From Earliella scabrosa (Eukaryota; Basidiomycota; Agaricomycetes; Polyporales; Polyporaceae): DNA of 64,000 nucleotides. This document shows positions 47,189 through 59,763 of the stretch, in pieces. The notes under the pieces are model-generated. The model made no database searches. It saw nothing but the letters and a program-made list of their open reading frames with translations, and was not told the DNA's origin. The translations under genes were made by a program, and so were the position numbers. Numbering within the stretch: position 1 is the first letter of the stretch; the number at the start of each line of letters is the position of its first letter. Where the stretch lies: the NCBI GenBank assembly GCA_022605405.1, contig JABYQQ010000008.1, positions 186,001 to 250,000 of the forward strand, read 5' to 3'.

Positions 47189-50100
47189 ATGAGCGACTCG
47201 TCTGCGCCGGGCTCAGACCCAGAGAAATGCAGCTTCCTGCGAGCCGTCGCATATTTTTGGCTCGCGAGACGCCCGCTCGCCAGACTTCTGTCCACCTTCC
47301 TGTGTTCTCTGATCGTCGCGGTTCGCCCATTCTCTCGGCTTGGAGGCCCGTACGCGTTTCTCGTCCTCGCTCTCAAGGAGCTTGTATTTTCCGTACAAGA
47401 GAACCTCGCCCAGCAGCTCGAACTCACGTGCCTCAACATCATTGGTGCCCTCCTTGGTCTCGGGATCTCTACCCTCGCCAAATATCTTGCCTCCATCGCA
47501 GGTCCGGACACCCTCGCCGCTAGAGCCACTTGTGCCACCTTCCTAATCCTTCTCAGCTTCATCGGTCAGCCCATCTCGATTCGCTCCTCCATTGCCTCGC
47601 GCTGACGAACCCGTCTTTCCAGCCGGGATAGCCAAAAGCAGACTTGTTCGCCTGCAGCTATCCACTCGAATATCGTGCTTCATCTCCGTCTGGTTGTTGA
47701 CCAATGACATCGGCCGATCCGAGGCAAGCATGGCGAGCTTCTGTACATACAAATGCGACGACTAACATGCGCTTCCCACCAGCACGTCCTCGGCAGCTCA
47801 GGGAATTTCCTATGGATCACCCTGTCCGCAGCGATTGTCTGCTTGGTTTCCCTGCTTGCGATGATGGTCATATTTCCCGGCTCGGTGACCAACTTCGAGT
47901 CGGAAACCGCCGACACGTTTGGGGCTCTCCGGGAATGTCTGTCATCGAGTCTCTACCGGGTCGGAGCTCGGGAGACGAAGATGGACCCCAGCTACTATCG
48001 CGTGCTACATGCCCGGCTCCTGCAGCGGTCCATCAGACTGAACGAGTCCTACTCGCAAGCCGCGTTTGAATTGAGACTTGGTCGCCTCAGCCGTATGTAT
48101 ATTCCACACAGTCACGGTGACTGAAGGGTTCCCTGACGTCGACCCTTAGTTCAATCCATACATCCGTTCATCGGGATTGTCGAGCACCTGAGGCGAGAGC
48201 TCGCGTGGGGTTTGGCCCCTGTGAGACCTCTCCGTAGTGTCCCTGGAACCCCCCGTTCACCCATGCCTGGAACCCCCCGCTCCCCTCGCAGCGGCGCTCC
48301 GAGCATACACGAGTATTTCTCCAGGCCTCACCATGACCTTGCGTTCGTGTCAGTCATGGAACCCCCAGCGCTCGAGCTAGCGAACAGAATCCTGGACGCG
48401 ATGAAGACCGTCGAGAATCTGATCAAGGTGACCTTCCCCCAGCGTTCCGCCGGAAGGTCCCCGGCGTCCGCACACTCCCTGTCGGGCTCGCAGAAGGCAG
48501 CCGTGCACGAGGCCGAGCGGGATCTTATCGTGGCCCGGAACGGCGTGCGCGAAGTGCTGAGGCATGTATACGACGAGGTCGATATGCGCCAGCGGGCGGA
48601 GGGCAAGAAGGCGCACCTCCCGAGGGAGATTTTCGACTGCAGCCTCGCCGCTATTGCGTTGCTCCAGGTGAGCGTGCTCAGCATCACACCGATACGACGC
48701 GTGCGGCTCACGCTGCTCCTCGCTGCTCCCAGATGGCGCAAGAGATGGGTCAGGCCCTCAGGGTCGCCCACCACGTCGCGGCGCTGTACGAGGAGTCGAC
48801 CACGCGGCTCTGGTACCCGCGCATCTCGCTCCAGTGGCTCGGCGTGCCCCCCGGCCCCTTCATCTCCGACGACAATGGCGACCTGGTCTTCTCCTCTGGT
48901 GGCACTGTCGACGGCGGTACGACGACGGACGTGGGTGCAGACGAACGCCTGACGATTATGGAAGCACGCCAGGGCCTCGCGGAGCGGTCGTATTCGTTCA
49001 CGCTTGTCAAGGGTCGCCCGCTGCCTGCGGGCGGCTTGGCATCTCGCTACAAGGTGTATGCGGCCGCTTCGGTGAGCAAGATGGAGCTCAGGCTGAGCGC
49101 GGCTAAGGTGTGGTCGTGGGAGTTCTGGAGCGGGCTCATGGGGAAGCTCTGGTCGAGCGAGAGAGCGATCCGTGCGAGAGTAAGGCTGTCGAAGATCTAC
49201 AGATCGTTGCAGCACTCGCCTCATTGGCGGCATGGCTTGAAGAACGCCATCGGAGTGGCCGTCCTGACGTTCCCCGCTTTCATGCCAGCCGAATCAGCCG
49301 GTCCGTCTCGGGGCATCTGTGCAGCCTTGACGGTGGTACTAACCATGTTTTGGGGTTCACATAGGACATCGATGGTTCCAAGAGTGGCGGGGGCAATGGA
49401 TGACGATCAGGTTTGATTTCAAGAACAACTGGGTCGATCATCAAGCACTCATCGGCTTTCAGCTATCTATGGGTGCTGGAGACGAACACCGGTGCAACTT
49501 GGCGGACGGGATATTTGCGGCTGGTGAGTCGTCACTTCCTACTTCCATGCTTTGTGAAAATTTCACGAGACGGATCACCCACCTTCGATCTTCCATAGTT
49601 CGGGACGGTGCTGGGCGCGGTGTATGCATATGTCGTACGTGTGTGGCACCTTTTCGGACGCAGATTTCGAACCCTGACACAGTCGCGCGCGCGCAAAGGC
49701 GGCCATCGTCTGCGGCACTAATCCATATGGGCTTGTCACCCTGGTCACCGTATGTGCGAACGTTCACACGTCAGCGGGCCTTTCACTGACGTTCCAGGCT
49801 TGTCGTCGCAGGCGTTCGACATACCGATCACCTGGATTATCCTCCAGACCTCGGTCGCCCCGCTGGCCGTCCCTGCGTGAGTCATCCCGGGCCCACTACT
49901 TACGTGGGGGTGTGTCAGCGTTTAAGTGTGTGTGGGCTTAATGCGTTCCAGATCTGTCACACTTCCACCGATAGTCTTCGCGCAATATATCAACCCGGAT
50001 CCCGCCACGGACGCGCTCAGTGCGTCGGTCCTTTCGATCTGTTTTTTTGCGCTCTGGTTTCGGGGCTAACCTCTTCTTTGCCGCAGAATTGGCCATTGTG

Positions 50101-51133
50101 CGAGCGGTGATGATCGCCGCGGGCATCGTCGCGGCACTCATCGTGAATAGTGTTCTGTTTCCCCGGCACTGTCGGGTATGTGGTCTATATATGTTTCGAG
50201 CGGAGCCGAGGGTGCACACTCACGGTACGCGATACAGGTGCTGTTTCTGTCGGACACCAGCCGAACGCTCGGGTTGCTCAGTAGCCTCTATCTGACACTC
50301 AGCCAGTGAGCAGCTTACGGCGCAGCTTGTTGATTCGGTCATGGAGGCTTACGACTGCAGTGACATGTTCCGAGTTCATCGGACACGAATACACGAGGAG
50401 AGGAGGAAGACGTTGAAACTCGAGCTGCAGATCCGCAGCTCCTTGTACCGACTGTCGGCCCTGCTGAAGACCATGAGCGACGAGCTCAGTCTCCTGCCGG
50501 TAAGCCTCCCGATCGCGACCTCGCCCGCGCACGCTGACGCTTTGCACGCGCACAAGAAACCCCTCCGCCACTACCGCGACATCGTGGTGACGATGCAGAA
50601 GCTGCTCGACCTCATGACGGGCCTCCGCAAAATCAGGGAGAACATCCCACGAAAAGAGACGGTTTCGAACGTCTTCAAGGAACGGCGCGACTTTGTGCGT
50701 TATGATGTCATGCGCGGCGCCCGCGGCCGTGCGCGTTGCGCCCTGCTGAGTTCTAACCGGCTTTGGGCAGATGTCGTGCGTGTGCATCATCCTGTACGCG
50801 TGCCAGAACGCGTTCCGCGCCCGCGAGCCGCTGCCCCAATTCCTCCCGTCAGCCCGGCACGCGTTTGCGAATCTGGAAGCGCAGGTCCAGGACTGCATAT
50901 GCAAGGCACGCGAAGAAGAGCCGGACGCGCTTGGGCTCTCCCTCGTGTATGCGTTCGCCGAGCAGGAGGTGATGCAGCATCTGGTGGACACACTTGAGGA
51001 GCTGCTCGACCAGACCGGCCTGTTGTTCGGCACGTCTGCGTGGTTGATGCAGGAGACACATTTCTCGAGAACGAGCACAATGGAGGAGGGCGATCATGGG
51101 TGGTATAGTACGTTCAGATTAGAAGAGGAGTGA
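47189..51133 (+). CDS. ArAE/FUSC-type membrane transporter (DUF2421/BRE4-like), 16 exons
   Basis: Exons 47189-47564, 47623-47723, 47783-48092, 48150-48667, 48733-49300, 49365-49410, 49463-49523, 49599-49634, 49699-49749, 49812-49876, 49952-50019, 50087-50175, 50238-50305, 50361-50499, 50557-50694, 50771-51133; 998 aa, phases close. The layout is that of fungal aromatic-acid-exporter-like proteins: an N-terminal six-helix bundle (for example LLSTFLCSLIVAVRPF and FLWITLSAAIVCLVSLLAMM), a large cytosolic region with GTPRSP repeats, then a second bundle (KNAIGVAVLTFPAF, YLWVLETNTGATWR, FGTVLGAVYAYV, NPYGLVTLVTAFDIP, ALIVNSVLFPR) and a C-terminal helical domain. The likely role is efflux of organic anions or drugs. 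Intron 47724-47782 needs a GC donor (gcaagc) and has a perfect gactaac branch site. Substrate is unknown. Confidence 0.88.
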
Positions 51134-51315
51134 GTAGGCTGCTTGTATGATACATGATGCGAATGTACGAGTACTTTGCGACGTGAGTGAAGTTCTCTAG
51201 CTGTGAAGCGGATCCGATATCCGTGCGTCAACATGAAGCCCTAGGCGTTGAACTATAGCAAGAAAGATTATTCTACACATGATCTACACAAACGTATAAC
51301 GTGGAGGCTTGGGTC

Positions 51316-54300
51316 CTATAGTCGGCGTTGCATATGATACTTGGTGCATATGTTCAAGATGGGCTTCTGCCACGCTCCCAAGTACGCTGGGTCCAGATCG
51401 CTCATCTCCAGAGTGCTATGCAGGGCTTGGCTATCTGTGAGACTCGTCAGAGAGTGACACCTACGTATCTAGCCGAGCAACCGCTCACCGTTCGGAAGAA
51501 CGACCGAGAGGGTCTGCACGACTTCGTCATTGAAGAGGTTCGCTAGGTAATCGGCCCCCCGCCGCCGCATCTGAGATGCGTACACGTCAGGGCACCGTTC
51601 CTAGTCATAATCAGCGCACGACGTACCTCCTCCCTCAGCTGCTCGAGCTCGTTCTTGCATCTCATCTCAACGTCGTCATCGTCTGCGACGTTCAAGGGGA
51701 GGTCCTCCCGGCGGATCAACGTGACCTTGGGCACCGGGGGTCCGTCGATCTCCTCGATGTCAGAGTCCAGGTCTAGCGTCAGGGACTGGGACGTGGAGGG
51801 GACTGCACGCGTGCCGACGCGGCGCGCAGGCGGCGGGGGGCTGGAGATCTCTTCAATGTCGTCGAAGTCTGGGTCGTCCTCCTTCGGGTCGTCCTGGTAG
51901 AGGCTCAGCTTCTCTGCTTCATCCTCCTCGGTGATCGCGGCGGCCCTGCCTCTCCGACTGCGAGAGGGACCGGCGCTGGAGGGACCGGCAGACGCAGATC
52001 TTGCGAGGTCGGGTTCTGCTGCAGCTTTGCTTCGCGGTTTGCGCGTACGAGACGCGGGAGCCTTGCCTGAATCCTTTCGATTGGAAGTAACGCGGAACTC
52101 GATCTCGAGCTTCATCCCCCCGTTCTTCAGTGAGTGGGCCTTGTCACCAACCTGAAATGACGTGTGAGCAATCCGCGAGCATCGGCAAGCAGTAGTCCGA
52201 TATACTCACCTGCAAGTACGTCTGACTATACTCTCCAGTCTGGACTTGAGCGGTGTTCAGGATCTTTTCGAAGAGCATCTCGTCCACAAGACGCTCCCCG
52301 ATAGCTAGCGAGAGATGCTTGCAAATGCCATAATGCGGATCCTGGTCGAACCCTTTCTCGATCATCGCTTTGACTCGGCTGCCTCGCAGTGCGCTGACGA
52401 GCTGGTTCTTCGTCAAGTTGCCCCCGTTCTGCCTAAGGCTTTCGAGCAGCCTGAGCACGTTGATCGCATCCTCCGTGTGGTCGGCGCGCTCCGTTGGAGT
52501 GGGGTCACGGCAATTGTTGCAGAGCTTCTCGCAATTGACCGGATCGAACGTCTCGCTGAAGTAGGCAAGCACCTGCTGGCGGCGACAGCGCACGTCGTTC
52601 ACACAGTAGCGGACGACACACATAAGGTCTTCCGCTTGCCAGCGCTTCTCTTCCTCGGCCTTGTCCTCCTTCCGAATCATCTCGAGACGAGTAGAGACAT
52701 CGTTGTAAGAGTAATCTGCAAGGTGTCAGGCATCATAGGAGGAAGAGACCAAGTAGACGTACAGAGAATACACTTGGCAAGCTGTCCGTCTCTTCCAGCT
52801 CGACCCGTCTCTTGGTAGTAGCTAGAAACGGACACGTCAGATATAACGCATGCGGCAGTGTATGTCAGGTTGCTCACTTGGCGAGGGTCGAAGGGAGAGT
52901 GTAGTGGATGACATAACGAACTACAGGGAAATAAATTAGCAAGTATTCCATCATACGTCCGCCCGACATACCATTAGCCTTGTCTATGCCCATGCCGAAA
53001 GCAATCTGGTAGTCTTTGTGAGTCGAAGATCGCAGTATAGTAGTACATCCAAACGCACGGTCGCGACGATGATGAGAACGTCTCCCCTGTACCACTCCTT
53101 CTGCACTCGCTCTCGGTCTCGTGGATCCATCTGAGCATGGTAGTGTCTCGCTTGCAGTCCGTAGATCTCTCGCAGCGTCTTCGCGACGTCTTCGCAGTTG
53201 TTCCGTGAGGTACAGTAGATGATGCCGGTCTCCGTCTTGTGGTTCGTCTTGATGTACTCGGCGATTTCCGCAAGACAAGCCTTGTTGCCCTTCTTTGGAC
53301 GCACGTCGTAGTCGAGATTCTTGCGGTTGAACGATAACTTGAGGTGAACAGGATTTCTCATGCCGAGCCGAGCCATGATATCTTGCTCAACTTCTGCATT
53401 CGCCGTCGCCGTGAGCGCGCTGATGGGGACGTGGGGGTATGTTTTCCGGAGATCGGTGAGCTGGGTATACTACACGTCGAGACCGCACGTCAGTCTACGA
53501 TTCTCGCTCGGGCAAGGAAGATGCATGAAAGGACATACGGATTCGCGGAAACGTCGTCCCCAGTCGGTGATGCAGTGTGCCTCGTCGATGACAAAGCGCA
53601 TGAGCTCACCGCGCTCATACAATTTCTCGAATGCCTTCCTGAAGGCGAGACTCTTCTGCAGCAGCTCCGGAGTCATGTACAACAAGTGAGGCTTGTCCTT
53701 GCTCCAGAGGCGGCTTAGAGCCTCCTGTCCAGAGTTATCGCCGCCCATAACCATAACGACGTCCACGCCGTGCCGTTGAAGAGTGTTCACTTGATCGCTC
53801 ATGAGTGACCTTAAAGGGCTGATGACGACCGTAACGCCTTCTTGGCATACAGCGGGGATCTGAAAGGTCAGACTCTTGCCGCTGCCAGTAGGGAACAGCA
53901 CAAAGACGTCTCGGCCGTCCATGGCGGCACAGATGGCCTCAAGTTGCTTAGGGCGAAAAGTCTGCAAACCGAAGGTAATGTTCAAAGCGTCCTTAACCTT
54001 GGGATAGTACGGGCGGTTCATGAGAGATACCCTGTCGAAGCCAGCCTCAGGGGGAGGAGGGGGAGAAGGCGCACGAACTGGAGCTACAGCTCTGGGTTGA
54101 GTTGCAGGGGGTGTCGCTGGTGTCAGTATCGCGGGTGGGATTTCCTCTGTATCCTCTGTGAGGTCGATCGGGTCGCTGAGGGACTTCCAGAGCTCCTCGG
54201 TTTCAGAATCCTCGGCGTCGGCATCAGCGAGAATTGACGAGTCCGCCCCAGCGTTGGTCGGCACACGAGGGAACTCCATGCTACAGTCTAACTCGTCGCC

Positions 54301-55397
54301 AACGAGGGTCGAACTGGAGCGTGCGTTGACATCGACATCTGTGCCACCCCTGACAGTCGCAGGACGCTCCCCCCGCAGGATGGCCTTCAACTGAGCACGA
54401 CACGCTGCTTGTCTTCTCTCGAACAGGTCACTGAGGGGATGTCAAAGCGCTGAGCACGGAGTACACGACCACGAGCTTACCTCAGAATATTGAGTAATTC
54501 AGTATCCTTCGGTTCATTGGGGTCAGCGCGAGCTGCTCCGATGAGTTTGTCAACGGCTTGAATGAGATCTTGAGAGGTGTCGCATGCTGCTCGCAGTTCC
54601 CTCTCGTTTTTCTTCACATTGGCATCAGGTTAGCTGGGGAATGGCTGAAGGCGGGAGTAGGTGCTTGCCTACCTCATGGAGGTCAACATCGATAGGCAAC
54701 GCTTCCCAAGTCGCACGCAATGTGGTCGCCTTGCCCCGAGATGAGGATGACTGCACGTTGGATAGGAAGGTAGTCACCGGAGGCTGAACAGAGCCTGCTA
54801 GTGGGGCAGAGGACCGTGGAGGCTCCCGGGCGCGGCCCTTGCCTTTGTCCTTGCCGGAGTCCGCATGAAATATGTTCTCCTTGTTCGGAAGATGTGCAGT
54901 CTTGGGACGTTTGGGGGGAGAGGGTGGTGCGAGACCTTCGGAAGATCCAGAAGACTGTCGCTTGATGGGAATGCTGGAGGTGGAGGCATTGAGGGGCGTG
55001 GATTCAGTAGACGAGACATTCACGTAGGAGATGCTGTTGTCGGCAGCAGAAGGATAGTTGAGGGGCGGGGGCTTGACTTTGTTGAAGCCGGGAGTGGAGA
55101 AGGAGCCTAGTTTCCGGACTTTATGCGACTGCGTATGGGTGGTCAAGTCACGAAACGGAAGTGCAAAACTCACCTGGAGTTGCAGCCACTGGCGTCGCGG
55201 AGCTGGTAGTAGGAATGGATTTCGCTGGTTTGAACTTGCCCTGCGGTAGTCCGGATAAGCAGCCACGGGCTCAACAGTCGCGAACGACTCGCCTTTCCGC
55301 CGTTGATCTGGGGCGTTGCCGGCTTTGAGGGGCTTGAGAGCGAAGGGAGCGCGTGCTTGCGCTGGAGCTCGTCGAGATTGTTCCGTGGGCGCGACAT
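51316..55397 (-). CDS. SGS1: RecQ-family DNA helicase, BLM/SGS1 type (helicase + RQC + HRDC)
   Basis: Exons (minus): 55397-55267, 55202-55174, 55106-54673, 54611-54481, 54430-53539, 53469-53059, 53005-52972, 52920-52878, 52821-52763, 52715-52210, 52151-51627, 51570-51489, 51434-51316; 1131 aa. RecQ helicases dissolve recombination intermediates and restart forks. Motifs: FRPKQLEAICAAMDGRDV (motif 0), FPTGSGKS (I), VISPLRSLMSDQ (Ia), VIDEAHC (II), SALTATAN (III), GIIYCTSRNNCED (IV), VATIAFGMGIDKANVRYVIH (V), QETGRAGRDG (VI). RQC zinc ligands lie in RYCVNDVRCRR and CEKLCNNC. The HRDC-like end is in the last two small exons; reading through exon 11 instead gives a false stop at 51543. The aromatic-rich loop reads WGRRFRES rather than the usual WGHDFR. 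The first junction (55267/55202) is the least certain. Confidence 0.9.
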
Positions 55398-55699
55398 GGG
55401 GGCAAGCGAGGACGAGGGAGGAAGGGGGAAAGAGAAAGGAGGGCGGGCGATAGGCTGAGAGGGCGGGCAAAGGATGATTGAGGACGTTGACGGAGCCCGC
55501 CGCGCCCCGAGCCTCTCGTCGCCCGAGGCTGCCCAGTGCCTCCACCGCGACGCGTCGTGATCATCGGTCACCTGACCGCCGCGTCCCAAACAAACAAACA
55601 AAGCCGAGTCGCGTCGGTGGCTGCTCCTCGCCTACCTTCGCTTCGACCCCGCGCACTCAGTCTCTCTCGTCCTCTCGCTCGACACAACACGACGACGCC
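55398..55699. promoter_or_regulatory. 302-bp divergent promoter shared by SGS1 and NUF2, with central ACGCGT
   Basis: Both start codons face outward. A pyrimidine-rich tract on the SGS1 sense strand (about 55400-55450) precedes that gene. An MCB hexamer ACGCGT lies at 55550-55555, midway. A (CAAA)n-type run at about 55590-55600 resembles a forkhead core. Cell-cycle co-regulation is inferred. Confidence 0.45.
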
Positions 55700-57467
55700 A
55701 TGTCGAGCAAGTTCTGGTTCCCGTCCATGTCCCCCGCCGAGATTGTCGAGGCTTTCAGCGGATGGGGGTACTCCATCAGTCCCGAACAGGTCTCCAGGCC
55801 GACATCCGACTTCGTCCTAGGAGTCTACAGTGCCTGCCTCGAGCAGGTGACCGGAATCACTCAAGAAAGCCTGCAGGATGCTATAGAGCAGTCGTTGGCT
55901 ACCACGGAGAATGCAGTACGTTATTCGATCCTGTCCGTGAGACGGCTGCTAATCAGGCTATAGGAATTGTACTCCCAAGCTCTTACCAACAATCTTATGC
56001 TCTACCACTTGTATGTCTCGCACCCTATGCCCGGTCAGCTGCGCTCAGACACGAGACACGATCAAGTCAGCGCTTCGCGAATGCCGCGAAAATCAACGAT
56101 TTCAGCTCGAAGGACCTCTACTTCCCTGATCCCGACCGCACTCGTAGTATCTTCTCTGCATTCATCAATTTCATCAAGTTTTCCGAGCAGAGCGAGACCT
56201 TCATCAACCGTCTGCGAGATCAGTCGACAGCCGTAATCAAGGAGCGGCAGGCAGTCACAGAGGAGACCTCGGAGTTGGAACATAGAATGGCGCAATTCAA
56301 GTAAGTCACCCCACAGTGACGCGAGACCGTTCCGTTCATGGGCCGCTGGGCAGGGTCAAGAGGGCCGAAGATGAACCCAAGTGCGAAGTTCTTCGACAGG
56401 AGAATACGGCCCTTATGGAACAAGTCATCTCGTACAAGGAGCGTCAGATGGGATTTTTGCAGGATGTCGAGAGTCTGAAGCAGGAGAAGGCTGCTCTTGT
56501 GGCCGAGAAGGTTCGTCGTTACGTCTGCATGGTATACACGACGCGTTTACATACGTCATCGTCTGCAGGAGAAGGTCACTACGGAAATGGCTGCTGCGAC
56601 CGAGAATATCAGCCGTACGCGCTCGCGGATTGTCCAGTCTCCCGAGCGTATCAAGCGCAACATCACCACGATGGGGAACACCGCTGCGGAAGACAAGCGT
56701 ACAGTTGCTGCAAACGAGGCAAAGACACGCGATCTGCAGACCAAGATCGCCGCGCTCCTGAATATTGAGAAGGTAGTGGACAGATTCTCTCAATCTGGTT
56801 AATCTAACATCTGAGACTGTGCCCAGGACATTCGTTCTTGTGTAGAGCAGCTCCAGACCATCGAGAAAGAGATGCGTGCCCTGGATGCGGCACACAAGGA
56901 GCTGGGCGATCTAAGAGACTCTCTAGACCGGAAGAAGGGTGAACGCGCCGAACTGGTGATGCGGCGCGAGGTTCGTGGACTCTTCACCATACTCAATTGT
57001 TAGTCGCTGAGTTACTCCATTTTCGTGATCAGCGGGTCCATAAGCAGTTCTCGAACGCCCAGGAGAAGCTCGAGCGTGCACAGCGACATGTGGAAGACAA
57101 GCGTCTTGCCAGTCAGCAGACGATCGAGCGGTTGCAACGTGAATACGAGGAGATGGCTGTGGAGCGACGGGACAACGACCGTCAAGTTGAGGAGCTGCGA
57201 GCCGAAGCGGATGACATTGAGCGTAAGGTGAGATCGTGGGACCCTCCTTTTCTGTCGCTTGGTGTGCTGAAGGTTATGCTTGTTAGATGGCTGAGCATAT
57301 GAAAACCAGCCAAGCTGAGCTGAACGAGCTACTGACTGAGTATTGGAAGCTGCGGCACGAGACAGGTATGCCATCCATGTTTGCCACGATCTCAACTGAC
57401 GGTTCCACCAGAGGTTTATATGGAAACTCTCGCAAACAAGCTTGGGATGCAAGTTCGAAGTACATGA
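55700..57467 (+). CDS. NUF2: Kinetochore protein NUF2
   Basis: Exons 55700-55915, 55964-56010, 56067-56300, 56354-56510, 56569-56772, 56827-56970, 57033-57227, 57287-57365, 57412-57467; 443 aa, the usual NUF2 length. NUF2 pairs with NDC80 in the outer-kinetochore NDC80 complex that holds microtubules. The N-terminal calponin-homology domain (about 1-150) starts FWFPSMSPAEIVEAFSGWGY and includes NDFSSKDLYFPDPDRTR. The remainder is coiled coil rich in Glu/Lys/Gln, for example KLERAQRHVEDKR, and ends with YMETLANKLGMQV. The exon 3 acceptor uses aag rather than the nearby tcag to keep frame. Confidence 0.95.
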
Positions 57468-57848
57468 CGTTGTATTTGTGTCGATTGTATGTTGTATCGT
57501 TCCCGGGTTGTCGGTGTCATTGCTACGGGCGACTTCACCTCGGCTTATCTGCCCAGCGGCCTCAACCACCACGAGAGTGGGCTTCCATCCACTTGCTTCA
57601 CCTTGCTCCCCAAGGACCAAGGAATGGCCTCACTGCAGGTCATGTTGTTTGCAGCGTCTTCAGTGTACAATACATACATGTCCACCTTGGACAGCGGATC
57701 CCCAACTCTCATGCCAAGGCAGGACCATCGCCATCCTCCTAGCCAACTTCGTTGAGATTCTGTGCACGTCTAACTTGTACTAAGAAGTAGTCCTCTCGAC
57801 GGTATACGATTGCAAGAGGTGACCTCAGCATGAGCGATACAAATGGAA
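57468..57848. other. Convergent 3' intergenic region, NUF2 / ING
   Basis: 380 bp; no supported feature. Confidence 0.4.
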
Positions 57849-59763
57849 CTAGCGTTGTCGCCTCTTTCCCTTGCGCCGTTTGACGATCTCAGCACAATCC
57901 CGACAATACCACTTGCCCTTTGGGATTCTCGTCAACCCAACGCATCCCATGTGGAACTAAGGGCAGCATATGCTCATGAGCAAGTCGCATCCCATGTAAG
58001 GAGAGCAGCATGGCACTCACCCATTCCCTGGGGCAGGTAGGATTATCGCACGCGATCATCTGCAAGATGTCAGGACCATCCGTCCATACCCGGCAGACGC
58101 AGGAAGCAACACTCACCTCGCCATACGACACCTGATTGCAGAAGCAGTACCGCGGCTCGTTCGGGTCCGGTAGCTCAGACTCGGGGACATGGGGGACAAC
58201 AGGATTCTGTGCCGGAATCCTCAGCGTAAGCGTTGGCTGGACTTCCACTTGGGGCTCTTCATCTTCTGGCTCGAACTCGACGTCAACGTCGACGTCAGGC
58301 TCGGGTTCGGGCTCGGGAACGGGTTTCGCTTTGGGTCGCGGTCTGGGTTTGGGTCTGATCAACACGCTAGGGGGGATGTCGTCTTCACCGGCGGCGGCAC
58401 GGGCGCGCGCGGACTTGCGTCTCTTTCTGCCCTTCCGTCTGCCGAGCGCGGGTTCGGGCTCGGGCTCGGGCTCGGGTTCGGGCTCGAGCTCGAGCTCAGG
58501 CTCGGGTGCATCTTCGGGCTCGGGTACTTCCATTGGCTCTTCCGATACATCCATGATCTCAATCGTCTCCTCCTCCGCCTCATCGATGGGCATCGGTGTT
58601 GATTCAACGGTGGGCTCTTCTTCCGTGGCCGAAGGAAGTGACTGCTCTTCCTCGACTGGCTGTTCGACGACGGATTCTGGTGGGACAACAGGTGCAATAG
58701 GCTCGTCGAGATCCATGGGAGGTGGGCTGTTGACTGCCCTGTTACGGCTCGCCTTGGGGATGACAAGCTCGGGCAGCGTGATGGAGGCTGGGTGAGTACC
58801 GGGGCGGAGGCCGAGAGAAATGGACGCCTCTTGCTCCTTGATGGCGCGGTCGAGATCACGAATGTACCGGTCAACCTATGGCATCGTAAGGGGACAGTGT
58901 TGGAATGTAGGCCGCCCCTAGGACGAACGGCGCAAGAGTTGGGAAAGTACTCACCAGGTCGTAGACATGCCGCGCTAGGTAGTACTTCTCGTTGGATGCG
59001 CGGGAGACATCCTCCGCGGACTGAGCGATGGTAATGAGGATCTCGCGGGTAGAGTCCGAGGTTTGTGTCACGGCTGCGAGGGACTTTGGCGGAACCGGTG
59101 TGTTGCGGCTCTTCGTGGAGGCGGGGCCCGGGGTCGATGGAGGTGGCGGAGAGAGCGAACTGCCACTCGAGAGCTTGCCGGCACCGTTGACGTCCGACGG
59201 GTGTGGTTCGGCCTGTTCGTCCACCGCTGATGTAGATGGCATATCGTGGACAGTCTCGCCACTTCTTGCGACTTCACGCTGTTCTCTCTCCGTGTCGGCC
59301 ATCGCTCTTCGTAGCGAGACATACTTCAGTATCGCCGGGGCAAGATTGGATATACGCTCTGCCCCGATTGAGTGAGCATACGGGGACTATTAGGCACCAC
59401 TCACCTTGCGCCTGCCCGTCCAGCTCGTGTATCAGCTTGAACACTCGGTGGAGCGACAACGGCAGTTGTTCGAGGACTAGCAGTGAGATGACGGCACACT
59501 GAGCCTGCCCATGCGTGTGGTAGAAGACTGTGTGGCGCACCTTCATAGTGTTCTTCCCTGAATGCATCCCATATCTCCTGCTCCTTCGCAAACGCCTCGC
59601 CGTCAGTCTGTAACTGTTCCTCCGGCGCTTGCTCAGGGGGTTCCGGGTCGGCGGCAGCTTCCTCTGGTCCGCGCGCAGGTGAACTCGGTCCTGGAAGTAA
59701 GTCGTCGAGCACCAGCTCTGGGTCCCTCTCGATGCGGCGTCGTTTGTGCCGGCGGGTAGACAT
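57849..59763 (-). CDS. ING-family PHD-finger chromatin protein
   Basis: Exons (minus): 59763-59541, 59476-59405, 59358-58955, 58875-58117, 58059-58021, 57956-57849; 534 aa. ING proteins bind H3K4me3 and bring histone acetyltransferase or deacetylase complexes to promoters. The N-terminal ING helices are split by exons 1-4 (VLEQLPLSLHRVFKLIHEL; EKYYLARHVYDLVDRYIRDL). The C-terminal PHD finger is complete: CFCNQVSYGEMIACDNPTC, then EWFHMGCVGL, KGKWYCRDC, followed by a basic tail. A long acidic middle includes an (EP)n run and precedes a basic patch (GRRKGRKRRK). It is larger than yeast Yng1/Yng2/Pho23; which complex it serves is not clear. The exon 3 to exon 4 intron is 79 nt. Confidence 0.9.

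Noticed and set aside
49635..49698. A 29-nt intron (49635-49663) in the transporter
   Set aside because: It keeps frame but is shorter than any other intron here; the 64-nt version ending gcaaag also keeps frame and gives a better match to the family.
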